Source of the DNA: Gammaproteobacteria bacterium
Lineage (GTDB): Bacteria; Pseudomonadota; Gammaproteobacteria; Burkholderiales; Nitrosomonadaceae
Assembly (NCBI GenBank): GCA_030431985.1
Contig: JAUIIB010000010.1
Location: 24,739 to 88,738 of the forward strand
Reading direction: 5' to 3'
Length of the DNA stretch: 64,000 nt
Shown: piece after piece, positions 9,496 through 19,020 of the stretch
How positions within the stretch are numbered: the stretch's first letter is position 1
Layout: the number at the start of each line of letters is the position of its first letter
Made by a program: the position numbers and the translations under genes
The notes under the pieces: generated by a model
What the model saw: the letters and a program-made list of their open reading frames with translations, nothing else
Told to the model about the DNA's origin: nothing
Database searches by the model: none

Positions 9496-9890
9496 GAGGG
9501 TATTTTTTCTAGATAACAACCTTATTCATTTCATTCTTAGTTTCTGATATTCCTTCCATATTAAATCATTCCATACAATGATCTAATTTGCAACGTATAA
9601 ACTCTATTTTCTTCCTTTAATTCGGTCTGTTGTAACGCTTGTTCCTCGATATAGCAGATCGTCGTCTCTGTTGTGTGGCCGTTGATGAGCGTTTCTATGT
9701 GGTGACTTTCTATAATTCAAATCAATACGTTTCGTGGATCTGGTTGCATGGCGGTGTGGATAATCTCTACTTATACATTCAAAACACGGCCTATCTATCT
9801 ATTTTTTTTATGTATTTTAATGTGCCATATAGATCAAAACCGTTGCTGTTTAAGTCTTTGACAAATAAATAAAATATCTTGTAAATCTAC
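9496..9890. other. Divergent intergenic region between czc operon and dcw cluster
   Basis: About 400 bp of AT-rich sequence without a supported gene. It must contain the leftward czc promoter, but no clean -35/-10 pair could be fixed for it. A TTGACA at 9858-9863 with GTAAAT 17 bp downstream is a possible second rightward promoter for mraZ. An open frame at 9639-9872 has no recognisable protein features. Confidence 0.5.
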
Positions 9891-9919
9891 TTGACGAATT
9901 ATTATTTTTTCATTAAAGT
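9891..9919 (+). promoter_or_regulatory. Probable sigma-70 promoter of the dcw cluster (Pmra)
   Basis: TTGACG (9891-9896) and TAAAGT (9914-9919) are separated by exactly 17 bp, 77 bp upstream of the mraZ ATG. The -10 element overlaps the first unit of the repeated MraZ operator, which fits repression by MraZ. Prediction from sequence only. Confidence 0.65.
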
Positions 9920-9964
9920 GGGGCAAAGTAGTAAAAAGGTGGTGAGTTGTGGATAAAAGTGTGA
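9915..9964 (+). promoter_or_regulatory. Candidate MraZ operator: five tandem 10-bp units
   Basis: Five consecutive 10-bp units run from 9915: AAAGTGGGGC, AAAGTAGTAA, AAAGGTGGTG, AGTTGTGGAT, AAAAGTGTGA. Each has a GTG/GTA-like core one helical turn from the next. MraZ is known to bind phased GTG-containing repeats in front of its own gene in Escherichia coli and mollicutes, and this array lies just before mraZ over its promoter. Confidence 0.7.
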
Positions 9965-9995
9965 ATTGATTATTCCTGGGAAAATAAAAAACGAT

Positions 9996-10445
9996 ATGTT
10001 CCGCGGAGTTTCGCACCTTAGTTTGGATGCAAAAGGCAGGATTTCGATACCCGCGCGATATCGGGATGAGCTGGTGTCTGAATGCTCCGGGCAACTGATC
10101 GTAACCACCGATCCTTCAAAATGTCTGTTGATCTATCCCCAGCCGGTATGGGGGCCAATTGAAGAAAAATTAAGTGGTCTCTCCAGCTTCAACCATAAAG
10201 TGCGTAGCTTGCAGCGCTTGCTCATTGGTAACGCATGCGACGTAGAGATGGATAATGTAGGGCGGATTCTGGTTGCTCCATCGTTACGTCGCTACGCTGG
10301 TTTGGTGAATAAAGAAGTGGTTTTGGTTGGTCAGGGTGAAAAGTTCGAGCTTTGGGATGAGAAGCAGTGGGATATGCAGATGGAAAGTGCGATGGCATTA
10401 AGTGAGGATGATATGCCCGAAGAGCTCGATGGTTTTTCTTTGTGA
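9996..10445 (+). CDS. mraZ: Transcriptional regulator MraZ
   Basis: A 149-residue protein made of two SpoVT/AbrB-like DNA-binding halves. The first half starts MFRGVSHLSLDAKGRISIPA and the second is around DNVGRILVAPSLRRYAG. The start at ATG 9996 was preferred over an in-frame TTG at 9966 because the family begins at MFRG. MraZ forms a ring that binds GTG repeats upstream of its own operon and represses the dcw cluster; a matching repeat array lies at 9915-9964. It is the first gene of the cluster, with rsmH 15 bp downstream. Confidence 0.95.
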   Translation: MFRGVSHLSLDAKGRISIPARYRDELVSECSGQLIVTTDPSKCLLIYPQPVWGPIEEKLSGLSSFNHKVRSLQRLLIGNACDVEMDNVGRILVAPSLRRYAGLVNKEVVLVGQGEKFELWDEKQWDMQMESAMALSEDDMPEELDGFSL

Positions 10446-10460
10446 CGAAATGGTGATGCG

Positions 10461-11417
10461 TTGTCCGAACATATTACTGTGTTGCGGTATGAGGCCGTGG
10501 AAGCGTTGGCGATTAAGCCGGGCGGTGTCTATGTTGACGGAACATATGGGCGTGGTGGTCACAGCCGGCTCATTTTGTCGCGTTTGGGACAGCAGGGTCG
10601 GCTGATTGCTTTTGACAAAGACATGGCTGCAGTGGAATCGGGCAGGCAGTTGATGCGGGAGCGACCGGCGGGAATGGGGCCGAAGTTTGAGATTAGGCAC
10701 ATTGCTTTTTCGAGGATACGGGAAATGTTGTTTGAAATGGGCGTTCACAAAGTGGATGGAATTCTGCTGGATCTCGGGATTTCATCACCGCAACTGGATG
10801 CAGAGCGTGGTTTCAGCTTACGCGAGGAAGGTCCATTGGATATGCGTATGGATGTGACGCAGGGAATAACAGCAGCGCAGTGGGTTGAATCAGTTTCAGA
10901 AACAGAGTTAGAAAAGGTGATTTGGGAATATGGCGAAGAACGGTATGCTCGGCAGATTGCAAGAGCGATTGTTATGGCAAGAGCGAGGCAGCCTATTGTT
11001 ACCACACGGCAACTTGCTCAGATCGTCACAGCGGTTGTCCGCGCTCATGAGCGTAAGCGGGAGGGTGGGCAGAGTCCGGCGACGCGCACTTTTCAGGCGA
11101 TCCGGATTGTTGTCAATCAGGAGCTTGAAGAGCTGGCGCTAGTGCTGAATCAATGCGTCGATTTGCTTAATCCGAGCGGACGTCTGGCTGTGATCAGTTT
11201 TCATTCGCTTGAAGACAGAATGGTGAAGCGTTATATGCGTGCATCTGCAGGGGTGGACAAAGTGCCGCGCAATATTCCGTTGCGAGAAACCGAATTAAAA
11301 CGGTTTAATCCGCAACAGTTAAAGGTGGTGGGTAAAGCGGTACGCCCAAGACGGCAGGAGGTCATGGCGAATAGCCGGTCGAGAAGTGCAATTATGCGCG
11401 TTGCGGAGCGTGTCTAA
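10461..11417 (+). CDS. rsmH: 16S rRNA (cytosine1402-N4)-methyltransferase
   Basis: A 318-residue SAM-dependent methyltransferase (MraW/RsmH) that methylates C1402 of 16S rRNA. Family motifs: VYVDGTYGRGGHSRLIL near the N-terminus (SAM site), AFDKD, DGILLDLGISSPQLD, and NPSGRLAVISFHSLEDRMVKR near the C-terminus. No ATG or GTG is available in frame after the preceding stop, so the start is the TTG at 10461 (MSEHITVLRYEAVEAL), the expected N-terminus. It ends 17 bp before ftsL. Confidence 0.95.
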   Translation: MSEHITVLRYEAVEALAIKPGGVYVDGTYGRGGHSRLILSRLGQQGRLIAFDKDMAAVESGRQLMRERPAGMGPKFEIRHIAFSRIREMLFEMGVHKVDGILLDLGISSPQLDAERGFSLREEGPLDMRMDVTQGITAAQWVESVSETELEKVIWEYGEERYARQIARAIVMARARQPIVTTRQLAQIVTAVVRAHERKREGGQSPATRTFQAIRIVVNQELEELALVLNQCVDLLNPSGRLAVISFHSLEDRMVKRYMRASAGVDKVPRNIPLRETELKRFNPQQLKVVGKAVRPRRQEVMANSRSRSAIMRVAERV

Positions 11418-11434
11418 GAGGTGGTACTAAGCTA

Positions 11435-11746
11435 ATGTTTAAACTCAATTTGTTATTAATTGTTGTATTAGTGGCCTGTGCGCTCGGTGTTGTCACGCTA
11501 CAGCATCAAACGCGTGTGCTGAATATGGCCTTGGAAAACGAAAGCGGGATATCGCGGGAGTTGCAAATTGAATGGGGGAAATTGCAGTTAGAGCAAAGCA
11601 CATTGATCGCGCGTCGGCAAATAGAAAATGCAGCCAGGACTCAATTGAATATGGTGGTGCCTGCAGCCGATCGTATTCAAATTATTTCTGCTAAGAAATT
11701 GAATGAATCACGCTGGATGGTAATTGAGGATGCTCGAGGGGATTAA
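11435..11746 (+). CDS. ftsL: Cell division protein FtsL
   Basis: A 103-residue bitopic membrane protein: a short cytoplasmic start, one transmembrane helix (LNLLLIVVLVACALGVVTL, about residues 4-22), then a periplasmic heptad-like coil (LENESGISRELQIEWGKLQL). FtsL with FtsB and FtsQ recruits and activates FtsW-FtsI at the septum. AGAGGTGG upstream of ATG 11435 is a good ribosome site. The 3' end overlaps ftsI by 17 nt. Identity rests on size, topology and position between rsmH and ftsI. Confidence 0.9.
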   Translation: MFKLNLLLIVVLVACALGVVTLQHQTRVLNMALENESGISRELQIEWGKLQLEQSTLIARRQIENAARTQLNMVVPAADRIQIISAKKLNESRWMVIEDARGD

Positions 11747-13478
11747 TCCAATCACGGCCGTACGTCCAAAGTTGCATGTTGGGCGTTCGTGGGTATTGTT
11801 GGGTTTCGTGATAGCTGGGTTTATGTGTTTGATGGTACGTGCAGTTTATTTGCAGGTAATAGAAGACGATTTCCTACGGGAGAAGGGTGAGGCACGTTAT
11901 AGTCGAATTGTTGAAATGAGTGCTGACCGGGGCATGATTACTGATCGAAATGGTGAAGTGTTGGCGATTAGTTCGCCGGTAATGTCGGTATATATTGATC
12001 CGCAGACTGTTGCGATAACACCCGATCAGCTGGCGCAATTGTCGGCATTACTGGAAATGAAAGCGCCTGAAGTTGAGCGCCGTGTTAACCGCAGGCAGGG
12101 ACGTTTTATTTATCTGAAGCGGCAGGTTGTGCCAGAAATTGCTGAACAGATTCGGGAATTGGGAATTCCGGGATTAGCGTTCAAAACAGAGTTCAAACGT
12201 TATTACCCCGAAGGTGAGGGTGCGGCGCATGTTGTCGGTTTTACTGATATCAATGATCAGGGCCAGGAAGGTATCGAGCGGGGATGGAATGATGTGCTTG
12301 CAGGTGAATTGGGTAGTCGGCGTGTTATCAAGGATAATAAAGGGCGTATTGTCGAGGCTGTGGAAAGTATCCGATCTCCGAAACCGGGTCAGGATGTCGT
12401 ATTGTCAATAGACAGAAGAATTCAGCATGTTGTGCATCGTGAGTTAAGAAAGGCGATGGCAATACATAAAGCCAAATCCGGTAGTATCGTTGCGCTGGAT
12501 GCGCAAACAGGCGAGGTCCTGGCATTAACGAATTTCCCGGTTTTTAATCCGAATTCCCGGAAGAGTATCAAAGCTGGTATTGAGAATGAAAGTATTCGTA
12601 ATCGTGCCCTAACCGATACTTTCGAGCTTGGTTCTACATTGAAACCGTTTCCAGTGGCAATTGCGATTGAAACGGGGCGCGTTAATTCAGACACGCAATT
12701 ACAGACCTCGCCGGGTACATACAAAATCGGTCGTTCCACAATACGGGATGTTAAGGATAAAGGTATGCTTTCCGTGGCAGAAATCATCCAAGTATCCAGT
12801 AATGTCGGTGTAGTTAAGATTGCTTTATCGCTGCAGCCTCAAACATTGTGGGAAATGTTTAACAATGTTGGTTTTGGCGTGGCAACCGGTTCGGGTTTTC
12901 CAGGTGAGGCGACTGGATTGTTGCGCTCCTATAATCGATGGCGTCCTATAGAGCAGGCGACCATGTCTTTCGGTCATGGTCTGTCAGTTTCATTAATGCA
13001 GTTGGCGCGTGCCTACACAATTTTTACAACGGGAGGCGAGCTAAAACCCATTTCGCTTGAAAAAAAACGATTGCCGGTTATGGGGCAACGAATTATTTCC
13101 AGTGAAACAGCGCTGGCCGTTAACAGAATGTTGGAAATGGTGACCGAGCCTGAGGGAACTGCCCCGCTTGCGAGAATAATTGGTTATCGTGTTGCAGGAA
13201 AGACTGGAACGGCGCATAAATCGATTGATGGGAAATATGTCAAAGACCGGTATATCTCGTCATTTATTGGGTTCGCCCCTGTCTCGAAACCTCGTTTGAT
13301 TATGGCTGTCATGATAGATGAGCCTTCGGCGGGTAAGCATTTCGGCGGTGCTGTGGCTGCTCCGGTATTTAGGCAGGTTATGTCTGAGTCATTGCGTATT
13401 TTGAATGTGCCGCATGATGCTTCGCTAAACAACGTTGCGAAGTTTCGGGAAAAGTCTGCAATGGGCAGTGAAGGATGA
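11730..13478 (+). CDS. ftsI: Septal peptidoglycan transpeptidase FtsI (PBP3)
   Basis: About 582 residues: an N-terminal membrane helix (WVLLGFVIAGFMCLMVRAVY), a pedestal domain and a transpeptidase domain. The three active-site motifs are present: STLK (about residue 302), SSN (about 355) and KTGT (about 490). It cross-links septal peptidoglycan with FtsW. ATG 11730 was taken as start; a TTG two codons earlier is possible. It overlaps ftsL by 17 nt and murE by 4 nt (ATGA), consistent with coupled translation. Confidence 0.95.
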   Translation: MLEGINPITAVRPKLHVGRSWVLLGFVIAGFMCLMVRAVYLQVIEDDFLREKGEARYSRIVEMSADRGMITDRNGEVLAISSPVMSVYIDPQTVAITPDQLAQLSALLEMKAPEVERRVNRRQGRFIYLKRQVVPEIAEQIRELGIPGLAFKTEFKRYYPEGEGAAHVVGFTDINDQGQEGIERGWNDVLAGELGSRRVIKDNKGRIVEAVESIRSPKPGQDVVLSIDRRIQHVVHRELRKAMAIHKAKSGSIVALDAQTGEVLALTNFPVFNPNSRKSIKAGIENESIRNRALTDTFELGSTLKPFPVAIAIETGRVNSDTQLQTSPGTYKIGRSTIRDVKDKGMLSVAEIIQVSSNVGVVKIALSLQPQTLWEMFNNVGFGVATGSGFPGEATGLLRSYNRWRPIEQATMSFGHGLSVSLMQLARAYTIFTTGGELKPISLEKKRLPVMGQRIISSETALAVNRMLEMVTEPEGTAPLARIIGYRVAGKTGTAHKSIDGKYVKDRYISSFIGFAPVSKPRLIMAVMIDEPSAGKHFGGAVAAPVFRQVMSESLRILNVPHDASLNNVAKFREKSAMGSEG

Positions 13479-15019
13479 GTCTGGGGGTGAGTGAGAAAGC
13501 AGACAAACTATTTGATTATCATCAGCTGAGCAAATTGGGTATATCTATAGATAATCTTGTGACTGATAGCCGCTGTGTCCGGCCGGGTGATACGTTTCTC
13601 GCTTATGCAGGAGAAAAAAATGATGCGCGTAAATGGATATCGCAAGCCATCGAATCCGGCGCAAATGCCGTGATATGGGATCCAAATGGGTTTGCTTGGA
13701 ACTCCGAATGGCGAGTGCCCTCTTTAGCTGTTGCAAATTTAAGAGAGAAAGTTGGATTGATTGCGGGTCATGTTTATGGACATCCGTCACAAAAAATGCA
13801 AGTGATAGGTTTTACCGGAACAAACGGTAAAACCTCATGCAGTCACTGGTACGCGCAAGCTATGGGTGTTTTGCGAAAAAAGACGGCGATTATCGGTACG
13901 CTTGGTAATGGATTTATGAATGCGCTGGAAGCTACTGCAAACACAACGCCTGATCCAATATTAATACAAAAACATTTAGCTCAATTTCTTCATTATGGCG
14001 CTAAAAATGTTGCCATGGAAGTGTCTTCGCATGGCATCCAACAAGGGCGTATTAATGGTGTCAAGTTAACCGCTGCCGTTCTGACAAATCTATCGCATGA
14101 TCATCTAGATTATCACAAAGATATGGATGCTTATGCGGCGACAAAGGCGAGGCTCTTTTTCTGGCCGGGTTTGAAATGTGCGGTGCTTAATCTGGATGAT
14201 GTATTGGGCGTCGAATTATTGCAACAGCTGGCAGGAAAATCGATCCAGGTTATTGGGTACAGTTTTAAAGAGGATGTCGTCAGAACTGTCTCGCGGCAGT
14301 GCGAAGTGGTCTATGCCTCTAATCTTAAATTTGATTTGCGGGGCCTCGAGTTCGATATCGATTATCAAGGCAATCGGGAACGGTTGAAAGTTGATCTAAT
14401 TGGAAAATTTAACGCAGCAAACTTACTTGCGGTAACAGCTGCGTTGTTGGCGAGTGGCGTGGATTTTTCAGAGGCTGTACATGCTTTGCAGGCTGTACAG
14501 CCCGTCGCCGGACGTATGGAGAAATTTGGTGGTGAGGATCAGCCGGATGTGATAGTGGATTATGCGCATACACCGGATGCATTAGAGAAAGTATTGATGA
14601 CATTGCGTGAAATACTGCAATCATCCCGTGTAGGAAAAAAATCTAAACGTTTGCACTGTGTATTGGGTTGTGGTGGCGATAGAGATAAAGGCAAGCGTAA
14701 ATTGATCGGGGAGATAGTTGCGCGTTATGCCGACGAGGTTGTTTTTACCAGTGACAATCCGCGCAATGAAGACCCTCATGCCATTATTAACGATATGATT
14801 GCCGGGCTCAAGCAGTGTCGCTATCAGATCGAGGTAAATCGTGAGCTGGCTATTTATCAAGTAATCAGTGGTGCGTCGCCGGGTGATATCGTGTTGGTGG
14901 CAGGTAAAGGGCACGAGGCATTTCAGGAGATTGCGGGGCAGAAATTTCCAATGAACGATGCAGTGATCGTGCAGCAGGTCTTGGGTGATTTCTGGGATAA
15001 AAAAAGAGGGCGGGCATGA
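13475..15019 (+). CDS. murE: UDP-MurNAc-L-Ala-D-Glu:meso-diaminopimelate ligase
   Basis: A 514-residue Mur ligase that adds the third stem-peptide residue in the cytoplasm. It has the ATP loop FTGTNGKTS (about residues 113-121), ANTTPDP, MEVSSHGI, and VDYAHTPDALEKVL in the central domain. The C-terminal motif TSDNPRNEDP is the DNPR signature that selects meso-diaminopimelate. Start ATG overlaps the ftsI stop by 4 nt (ATGA), and its own stop overlaps murF by 4 nt. Confidence 0.96.
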   Translation: MSLGVSEKADKLFDYHQLSKLGISIDNLVTDSRCVRPGDTFLAYAGEKNDARKWISQAIESGANAVIWDPNGFAWNSEWRVPSLAVANLREKVGLIAGHVYGHPSQKMQVIGFTGTNGKTSCSHWYAQAMGVLRKKTAIIGTLGNGFMNALEATANTTPDPILIQKHLAQFLHYGAKNVAMEVSSHGIQQGRINGVKLTAAVLTNLSHDHLDYHKDMDAYAATKARLFFWPGLKCAVLNLDDVLGVELLQQLAGKSIQVIGYSFKEDVVRTVSRQCEVVYASNLKFDLRGLEFDIDYQGNRERLKVDLIGKFNAANLLAVTAALLASGVDFSEAVHALQAVQPVAGRMEKFGGEDQPDVIVDYAHTPDALEKVLMTLREILQSSRVGKKSKRLHCVLGCGGDRDKGKRKLIGEIVARYADEVVFTSDNPRNEDPHAIINDMIAGLKQCRYQIEVNRELAIYQVISGASPGDIVLVAGKGHEAFQEIAGQKFPMNDAVIVQQVLGDFWDKKRGRA

Positions 15020-16428
15020 TGTTGTTGCAGGAAGCCGCTCAAGCGTTGAGAGCGCATCGGCACGGTGAAGATGTTTGGTTTACCGGCGTCAGTACGGATA
15101 GCAGAACACTAAACGAAGGTGATTTATTTGTGGCTTTGTCGGGTGAACGATTTGATGGTTCTCGTTTCGTACAAGCAGCGCAGGATAATGGTGCCGTTGG
15201 TGCTATGGTTAAGTCAAGTGCAGAAGTGAATATATTGCCTACAACACTTCCCTGTGTGGTGGTTGACGACACGCGTAAGGGATTGGGGCGCCTGGCAGGG
15301 TATTGGCGCGAACGGTTCTCAATACCGTTTATTGCAGTAACCGGCAGTAACGGTAAAACCACAGTAAAAGAAATGCTTGCCGCGATTCTGCGCAAGGCCG
15401 TCGATGCTGCAAATGATACAAAACAGCATATTACGCAGCGACAGCTTCTGGTTACTGAAGGCAACTTGAATAACGATATCGGTTTGCCTTTGATGCTGTT
15501 GCGTTTACGGGAGACGCATCAATATGCTGTGCTTGAAATGGGTATGAATCATATGGGTGAGATTGCCTATTTGAGTCAGTTAGCGGTACCGGATGTGGCT
15601 GTGATTACCAATGCAGGTCTCGCGCATATCCAAGGTCTGGGTTCAGTCGAAGCGGTCGCTCGCGCAAAAGGTGAAATTTTTTCCGGTCTTAATATGCACG
15701 GTACTGCAGTCATTAACGCTGACGATCAGTACGCTCAATTGTGGCGTGGGCTTGCTGGGCAGCGCAGAATAATTGATTTTGGATTGAACGCTCAGAACCG
15801 GCGTACACAAATTTCTGCTGAATATCAGATGGATGCGTTTGGCAGTGAGTTGAAATTGCGTCTTCCCGGAGGAAACGTGGATACCAATTTACAGGTGCCG
15901 GGAATGCATAATGTCCGCAATGCCCTCGCAGCCACTGCTGCCGCAGTAGCTGTCGATATTGATGAAAAAGCAATTGCTGCCGGATTGCAAAGTTTTGAAG
16001 GTGTGCGGGGGCGCTTGCAACGAAAAGCAGGTCGCCAAGGTGCTGTGCTTATTGACGATACTTATAACGCAAATCCTGACTCGGTGCGTGCAGCACTGTC
16101 AGTACTGTCCGCCGCAAAAGGTAAGAAAATTCTGATTTTGGGTGATATGGGCGAACTGGGTCAGGCATCGATTGAATTGCATCAAGCTATAGGACAGGAA
16201 GCGCAATGCGCCGGATTAGATCAATTGTTAGCGTTGGGCGAATTGAGTGTGTACGCGTGCAAAGCCTTTGGAAAGGGTGCTCAGCATTTCACTGATACGG
16301 ATGAATTGCTGAATGCTCTGGAAAATCTGTTGAAGCCGAATATGACGATTCTGGTTAAAGGGTCCCGTTTTATGCGTATGGAACGAGTTGTTGAAGGATT
16401 GGCTGCGTCCAATCAGATAAGCGAGTAA
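15016..16428 (+). CDS. murF: UDP-MurNAc-tripeptide:D-Ala-D-Ala ligase
   Basis: A 470-residue Mur ligase completing the UDP-MurNAc-pentapeptide. The ATP loop is VTGSNGKTTVKE at about residues 109-120; other signatures are ALSGERFDG, LEMGMNHMGEI, TNAGLAHIQGLG, DDTYNANPDS and ILGDMGELG. It starts inside the murE stop (ATGA). The 91 bp before mraY hold no gene but do provide the GAGG ribosome site for mraY. Confidence 0.96.
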   Translation: MMLLQEAAQALRAHRHGEDVWFTGVSTDSRTLNEGDLFVALSGERFDGSRFVQAAQDNGAVGAMVKSSAEVNILPTTLPCVVVDDTRKGLGRLAGYWRERFSIPFIAVTGSNGKTTVKEMLAAILRKAVDAANDTKQHITQRQLLVTEGNLNNDIGLPLMLLRLRETHQYAVLEMGMNHMGEIAYLSQLAVPDVAVITNAGLAHIQGLGSVEAVARAKGEIFSGLNMHGTAVINADDQYAQLWRGLAGQRRIIDFGLNAQNRRTQISAEYQMDAFGSELKLRLPGGNVDTNLQVPGMHNVRNALAATAAAVAVDIDEKAIAAGLQSFEGVRGRLQRKAGRQGAVLIDDTYNANPDSVRAALSVLSAAKGKKILILGDMGELGQASIELHQAIGQEAQCAGLDQLLALGELSVYACKAFGKGAQHFTDTDELLNALENLLKPNMTILVKGSRFMRMERVVEGLAASNQISE

Positions 16429-16519
16429 GACATTTGAATACGGTTAGCACACAATGGATCGAGGCAATGTGGATTCAATCGAGTATGCGGGATAAATCAG
16501 TACAGCTAGAGGTATTGTT

Positions 16520-17605
16520 ATGCTGCTAGAATTTTTTCAGTGGCTGGCTCAGGATATTCGTGCATTTAACGTGTTCAGTTATATTACATTGCGCACCATG
16601 TTGGCGGCGCTTACAGCGCTGGCGCTGTCTTTTCTGATTGGTCCAACGATGATTCGCAAGTTGACCGCATACAAAATCGGTCAATCGGTTCGTGATGATG
16701 GGCCGCAAACGCATTTGGTCAAGGCGGGTACACCGACTATGGGTGGGGCTTTGATTTTAGTGGCGATTATGTTGACCACATTGTTATGGGCAGATTTAAG
16801 CAATCGTTATATCTGGGTCGTGTTATTGACCACATTGGGTTTTGGCGTTATCGGATGGATTGACGATTACCGTAAAGTGGTTCACCGCAATCCAAAAGGA
16901 CTATCCGCAGGTAAAAAGTTTTTCTGGCAGTCGGTAATTGCTTTTGTTGTGGTGCTTTATCTGGCATTTACGGCCGAATTGCCTGCGCAAATAGACATGA
17001 TCGTGCCTTTTTTCAAAGAGATTGCCGTTCCGTTGGGGATGATCGGTTTTATTGTGTTGAGTTATCTGGTGATTGTTGGCACCAGTAATGCTGTGAATCT
17101 TACAGATGGATTGGATGGTCTGGCGATTATGCCGACTGTGATGGTCGGCGGCGCTTTAGCTATTTTTTCATATGTGGCTGGTCATGTTGTTTTTGCAAAC
17201 TATTTGGGTCTTCCCTATATTCCCAACGCCGGAGAATTATCAGTGTTTTGTGGTGCGCTGGCAGGTGCTGGGCTTGCTTTTTTATGGTTTAACACATACC
17301 CGGCGGAGGTGTTTATGGGGGATGTTGGCGCTTTATCGTTAGGTGCCGCACTCGGCGTAATTACCGTCATTATTCGTCAAGAAGTTGTCTTGATTATCAT
17401 GGGTGGTGTGTTTGTCATGGAAGCGCTCTCGGTCATGGTTCAGGTTGCGTCATTTAAACTGACGGGGCGGCGAGTTTTTCGAATGGCGCCGCTGCATCAC
17501 CACTTTGAATTAAAAGGGTGGAAGGAAAATCAGGTGGTTGTGCGATTTTGGATTATTACCATTATTCTGGTTTTGGTGGGCTTGTCGACATTGAAACTGA
17601 GATGA
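16520..17605 (+). CDS. mraY: Phospho-MurNAc-pentapeptide-transferase MraY
   Basis: A 361-residue polytopic membrane enzyme with about ten helices that transfers phospho-MurNAc-pentapeptide to undecaprenyl phosphate, forming lipid I. Conserved elements: [27 protein letters not shown] (catalytic acidic pair), [27 protein letters not shown] and the histidine motif [18 protein letters not shown] ribosome site lies just upstream of ATG 16520. Its TGA overlaps the murD ATG (ATGA). Confidence 0.96.
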   Translation: MLLEFFQWLAQDIRAFNVFSYITLRTMLAALTALALSFLIGPTMIRKLTAYKIGQSVRDDGPQTHLVKAGTPTMGGALILVAIMLTTLLWADLSNRYIWVVLLTTLGFGVIGWIDDYRKVVHRNPKGLSAGKKFFWQSVIAFVVVLYLAFTAELPAQIDMIVPFFKEIAVPLGMIGFIVLSYLVIVGTSNAVNLTDGLDGLAIMPTVMVGGALAIFSYVAGHVVFANYLGLPYIPNAGELSVFCGALAGAGLAFLWFNTYPAEVFMGDVGALSLGAALGVITVIIRQEVVLIIMGGVFVMEALSVMVQVASFKLTGRRVFRMAPLHHHFELKGWKENQVVVRFWIITIILVLVGLSTLKLR

Positions 17606-19017
17606 ATTTAAAGGGGAGGCGTGTGTTGGTGTTGGGTATGGGTGAAACGGGACTATCGATAGCAAAATGGTTGACACGTGAACATGCCAGGGTGCGCGTG
17701 GCTGATAGTCGCACTAATCCGCCAAATGATACCGAAATTGAAGAGCTGCACCCGGGAGTGGAAATATTCAAAGGGGTGTTCAATGACAAAGTATTTGAGG
17801 ATGTTGAACTGATTGCAATGAGTCCGGGAATACCTGTGACTGAACTGCCTATTCAAAAAGCCGTTGCACGTGGTGTTCCAGTAGTCGGAGATATCGCTTT
17901 ATTTCGAAAGGCGCTTGAGAAATCTGCAGCGTCTAGTCCCAAAATAATTGCGATTACCGGCACAAATGGCAAAACAACAGTGACCGCAATGGTGGGTGCA
18001 ATGCTGCAGAAATCGGGGTTTGATGTGGAGGTTGCGGGGAATATAGGACCGGCCGTTCTTGATGCTTTGATGCATCGGCTAGACAGTGGGAAACTACCGC
18101 AGATATGGGTACTGGAAGTTTCCAGTTTTCAACTGGAAATAACGGAGAGTTTGAATGCCGACGCATCAACGGTGCTGAATCTGAGCGAAGATCATCTCGA
18201 TCGATATGCCAACATGCATGATTATGCCAGTGCAAAGGCCAGGGTGTTTAGACATGACAAACCTGATATGGGTGTACAGATACTAAACCGGGACGATGCC
18301 GAATCCATGGCAATGGCGATTGCTGGAAAAAGATATGTAACTTTTGGTTTAAGTGAACCGCAGACAGCGACTGATTTCGGTATTGTGCGCGAACAGCGTG
18401 ATGTCTGGTTAGTCGAAGGGCAAAAGCGGTTGATGAAGGCCGACGAACTGAATGTGACAGGTTTGCATAATGTTGCCAATGCTCTTGCGGCACTGGCATT
18501 GTGTCGCACTTTGCATGTGCCAGCTAAGTCTTTGTTATCAGCATTGCGAGAATTTAACGGACTGCCGCACCGAATGGAAAAGGTTGCAGTTATTGATTCT
18601 GTCATGTTCATCAATGATTCCAAAAGTACTAATGTAGGGGCAACGGTCGCGGCACTGAAAGGGTTGCAGCAAAAAGTAGTGCTGATAGCGGGTGGCGATG
18701 GAAAAGGTCAGGATTTTTCGGTATTGCGGGATGTATTGGCAGAACATGTTCGTGCAATTGTTTTGATTGGTCGCGATGCCGGCAAGATGGCCGAGCATAT
18801 TGAGGGTTGCGGCGTACAGATGCAGTTTGCTAACACAATGTCTGAAGCGGTACAAAAAAGCTTTTTGTTAGTACAAAAAAATGATGCGGTATTATTGTCG
18901 CCGGCATGTGCCAGTTTTGACATGTTTAGGAACTATATCCATCGTGCAGAAATGTTTGTTGAGGCGGTTAAAGATATCGAAGTCAAATTGTTTCATTCCG
19001 GAGAGAAAAAGCATTAG
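17602..19017 (+). CDS. murD: UDP-N-acetylmuramoyl-L-alanine:D-glutamate ligase
   Basis: About 471 residues from ATG 17602, chosen because [17 protein letters not shown] is the family N-terminus and the ATG overlaps the mraY stop by 4 nt; the frame is open 84 bp further upstream inside mraY but that extension has no murD features. ATP loop [13 protein letters not shown] is at about residues 117-129. [25 protein letters not shown] and the C-terminal [11 protein letters not shown] are also typical. It adds D-glutamate to UDP-MurNAc-L-Ala. ftsW follows after 3 bp. Confidence 0.95.
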   Translation: MNLKGRRVLVLGMGETGLSIAKWLTREHARVRVADSRTNPPNDTEIEELHPGVEIFKGVFNDKVFEDVELIAMSPGIPVTELPIQKAVARGVPVVGDIALFRKALEKSAASSPKIIAITGTNGKTTVTAMVGAMLQKSGFDVEVAGNIGPAVLDALMHRLDSGKLPQIWVLEVSSFQLEITESLNADASTVLNLSEDHLDRYANMHDYASAKARVFRHDKPDMGVQILNRDDAESMAMAIAGKRYVTFGLSEPQTATDFGIVREQRDVWLVEGQKRLMKADELNVTGLHNVANALAALALCRTLHVPAKSLLSALREFNGLPHRMEKVAVIDSVMFINDSKSTNVGATVAALKGLQQKVVLIAGGDGKGQDFSVLRDVLAEHVRAIVLIGRDAGKMAEHIEGCGVQMQFANTMSEAVQKSFLLVQKNDAVLLSPACASFDMFRNYIHRAEMFVEAVKDIEVKLFHSGEKKH

Positions 19018-19020
19018 CAA

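Noticed and set aside
9639..9872. 77-codon plus-strand frame before mraZ
   Set aside because: No ribosome site, no recognisable motif, aromatic-rich composition, and it runs into the mraZ promoter region.
17518..17601. Upstream in-frame extension of murD
   Set aside because: It lies inside mraY in another frame; the family N-terminus and the ATGA overlap fix the start at 17602.
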